Positions 4,806-6,679 of a DNA stretch of 6,679 bases are shown here, in pieces. Numbering within the stretch: the stretch's first letter is position 1; every line of letters starts with the position of its first letter. A model generated the notes under the pieces. It ran no database searches and was not told the DNA's origin. It saw only the letters and a list, made by a program, of their open reading frames with translations. Source of the DNA: an uncultured bacterium (GTDB lineage Bacteria; Gemmatimonadota; Gemmatimonadetes; Palauibacterales; KS3-K002); assembly GCA_947581845.1 (NCBI GenBank), contig CANPVY010000284.1, forward strand, positions 1-6,679. Direction: 5' to 3'. The translations under genes and the position numbers were made by a program.

Positions 4806-6679
4806 ATGAAGAGCCGCACTGCGATTCTGGCATTGGGCCTCGCCGTGGGACAGCTGCTGAGCACGATCCCGCTGCTGGCCCAGGACGGTCGGAAACCGCC
4901 GCACAGAGTACCCAGGGTCATTTCGCAGGTGCAGGTTGACGGCGAGCTGGACGAGGATGTCTGGCGGCAGGCGCTCGTGCTGGAGCTCAACTACGAAGTC
5001 CGGCCCGGCGAGAACATTCCGCCGCCGGTCAGGACGGAGGTGCTTTTCGCCTACAGCGGTTCACATCTGCTCGCGGCGTTTCGGGCCTACGATCCCGATC
5101 CGTCGGCCATCCGGGCGCGAATCACCGACCGGGACGATATGTACGATGACGATTGGGTCGCTCTGGTACTCGACACCTTCAACGATGAGCGCCGCACCTT
5201 CGATTTCTTCTGCAACCCGCTTGGCATTCAGGCTGATCAGATCGAGAGTCCCGAAGGCGGCGGCGGCGGATGGGACGCCATCTGGGACTGCGCTGGACGA
5301 ATCACCCCGGAGGGGTACGTCGTCGAGATGGCGATTCCGTTCAGTTCGATGTCATTCCAACGCAGCGAAGGCGATCAGATCTGGGGTGTCGACGCGGTGC
5401 GCAGCTATCCACGCAGCGTGCGGCATCACATCGGGATGTTCCCGCGCGATCGGAACAACAACTGCTACATGTGCCAGTCGGATAAGCTGATTGGCTTCGC
5501 GGGAGCAACGCCGGGGAGGAATGTCGAGCTGGATCCCACCGTATACGGCGTGTTCACGCAAGAGCGTGACGGGTTTCCCGGCGGGCGGTTCGTCGATCGC
5601 AGCAAAGATTTCGAGGTAGGGGTCACGGCCCACTGGGGTGTCACCCCGAATCTCACCCTCAACGCAACCGTCAATCCGGATTTCTCGAACGTCGAAGCTG
5701 ACGTCGCTCAGCTCGACATCAATACGCAGTTTGCTCTCTACTATGCCGAGAAGCGACCGTTCTTCCTCGAGGGGGCCAGCCTGTTCAACACCCGGTTTCG
5801 TGCCGTTCACACACGCACGCTCGCCGACCCGGTCTGGGGCAGCAAGCTGACCGGGAAGGAGGGACGCAGCGCGATCGGCTTCTTCACGGTCCAGGATGAG
5901 ATCACCAACCTTCTGATTCCTGCGAGCGAGGGATCTCGCACTACGTCCCTGTCACAATGGAACGTCGGGTCCGTGCTCCGCTATCGCCATGACGTCAGCA
6001 GGTCATCGAACCTCGGGTTGCTCGTCACCGATCGGGAGGGCGAGGGCTACCATAACCGCGTTGCCGGTGTCGATGGTATCTGGAAGCTCACGGGCAAGGA
6101 TCAGGTTAGGTTTCAGGTTCTCGGCTCGCAGACCCGTTACCCGGTCACTGTCTCAGAGGCTTACGACCAGCCTGCGGGCAGCTTCACCGGTGCCGCCTAC
6201 GACATCATCTATATCCACGATACGCGCAGTCACGACTGGTACGCGGCTTATCGCGAAGTAGGGCGTGACTTCCGCGCTGACCTCGGCTTCATGCCCCAGG
6301 TGAGTTTCCGGAATATTGACGTGGGTTGGGGGCACACGTGGAACAACTCACCGGATCACTGGTGGAACATGCTGAACTTCGGTTCCGGGTACGAGGTGGA
6401 ACGAGACCTGGAGGGAGGCAGGCTGCTGGAGGTGTTCGCCTTCTGGTTCAACTATGCCGGCCTGGCGCGGTCGTTCTTCGATGTGACGGGTTTCTACGGT
6501 AAGCAGGGGTTCGCAGGCGTCGAGTTCGACAACCGGTTCGTGAGTTTCGACGCTGGCTTCTATCCGACAGGATCTCTGTTCGTCATGATTGACGGGGTGG
6601 TCGGGGATCGGATCGACTACGCCAATACGCGGTTGGGTAAGCGGGTCTATCTCAACCCGTATGTCGAGTACATGCTGGG
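4806..6679 (+). CDS. CBM9-like / DUF5916 outer-membrane-type protein, 3' end beyond the window
   Basis: The frame stays open from the ATG at 4806 to the window edge: 624 codons plus two bases, with no stop. Residues 1-25 are a Sec signal peptide (MKSRTAILAL, hydrophobic, likely cut at LLA/QDG). Residues about 40-215 form a CBM9-like carbohydrate-binding domain: VDGELDEDVW at 44-53, DDDWVALVLDT at 114-124, NPLGIQ at 137-142, IPFSSMSF at 177-184 and QIWGVDAVR at 191-199. The hallmark DUF5916 segment follows, with NPDFSNVEAD at 290-299 and EKRPFFLEG at 315-323. After that come alternating polar/hydrophobic, Trp/Tyr/Phe-rich strands typical of an outer-membrane barrel. Relatives are usually about 700-850 aa, so the C-terminal part is missing only because of the window edge. 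Four cysteines (136, 162, 220, 223, the last two as CYMC) are all in the binding-domain half. The molecular function of DUF5916 is unknown; a role in binding or passage of glycans or peptides is often supposed. It is divergent from the GH109 operon, with which it may share control. Confidence 0.9.
   Translation, partial: MKSRTAILALGLAVGQLLSTIPLLAQDGRKPPHRVPRVISQVQVDGELDEDVWRQALVLELNYEVRPGENIPPPVRTEVLFAYSGSHLLAAFRAYDPDPSAIRARITDRDDMYDDDWVALVLDTFNDERRTFDFFCNPLGIQADQIESPEGGGGGWDAIWDCAGRITPEGYVVEMAIPFSSMSFQRSEGDQIWGVDAVRSYPRSVRHHIGMFPRDRNNNCYMCQSDKLIGFAGATPGRNVELDPTVYGVFTQERDGFPGGRFVDRSKDFEVGVTAHWGVTPNLTLNATVNPDFSNVEADVAQLDINTQFALYYAEKRPFFLEGASLFNTRFRAVHTRTLADPVWGSKLTGKEGRSAIGFFTVQDEITNLLIPASEGSRTTSLSQWNVGSVLRYRHDVSRSSNLGLLVTDREGEGYHNRVAGVDGIWKLTGKDQVRFQVLGSQTRYPVTVSEAYDQPAGSFTGAAYDIIYIHDTRSHDWYAAYREVGRDFRADLGFMPQVSFRNIDVGWGHTWNNSPDHWWNMLNFGSGYEVERDLEGGRLLEVFAFWFNYAGLARSFFDVTGFYGKQGFAGVEFDNRFVSFDAGFYPTGSLFVMIDGVVGDRIDYANTRLGKRVYLNPYVEYML

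Noticed and set aside
4936..5490. Open frame in a second plus-strand frame inside the DUF5916 gene, and minus-strand frame 5352-5810
   Set aside because: Both overlap a continuous 624-codon frame with signal peptide, CBM9-like and DUF5916 motifs. Their translations are Ser/Arg-rich with no motifs.

Overview
This 6.7-kb window is dense, GC-rich (roughly 60%) bacterial DNA. Four genes lie head to tail on the minus strand, and one long gene runs divergently on the plus strand and leaves the right edge. The organism is probably a free-living or host-associated Gram-negative. Three things point to an outer membrane and periplasm: a beta-barrel-type protein of the CBM9/DUF5916 class, a lipoprotein and a Tat-exported enzyme. 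DUF5916 proteins and GH109-like Gfo/Idh/MocA proteins are common in Gemmatimonadota, Acidobacteriota, Planctomycetota and Bacteroidota. Gemmatimonadota or Acidobacteriota fits the GC content best, but this is a low-confidence guess. There is no mobile element, CRISPR array, rRNA or tRNA.

Minus strand, in transcription order: (1) a secreted endonuclease/exonuclease/phosphatase (EEP) fold hydrolase (4503-3646); (2) after 87 bp, a Tat-exported GH109-type protein, a probable alpha-N-acetylgalactosaminidase that uses NAD (3558-2212); (3) after 30 bp, a lipoprotein of the alkaline phosphatase / nucleotide pyrophosphatase-phosphodiesterase superfamily (2181-1270); (4) after 24 bp, a galactokinase-family GHMP kinase with a GTG start and a strong GGAGGT site (1245-31). 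The short gaps, shared strand and good ribosome binding sites suggest an operon, which may continue past the left edge.

The plus-strand gene (4806 to beyond 6679) encodes the first 624 residues of a signal-peptide-bearing protein with an N-terminal CBM9-like carbohydrate-binding domain followed by a DUF5916 barrel-like domain. The 302-bp divergent spacer (4504-4805) holds an 8-bp perfect inverted repeat just ahead of the plus-strand ribosome binding site. It also holds a GC-rich leader on the minus side with several hairpins, one covering the EEP gene's ribosome binding site.

Working model (inference): an envelope system for scavenging galactose or N-acetylgalactosamine from glycans or phospho-glycoconjugates. 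The CBM9/DUF5916 protein would act at the outer membrane. The GH109 enzyme would release the sugar, the two exported phosphoesterases would open phosphodiester or phosphomonoester links, and the cytoplasmic kinase would capture the imported sugar as its 1-phosphate. No transporter, epimerase, deacetylase or regulator is visible in the window, so the model is incomplete.
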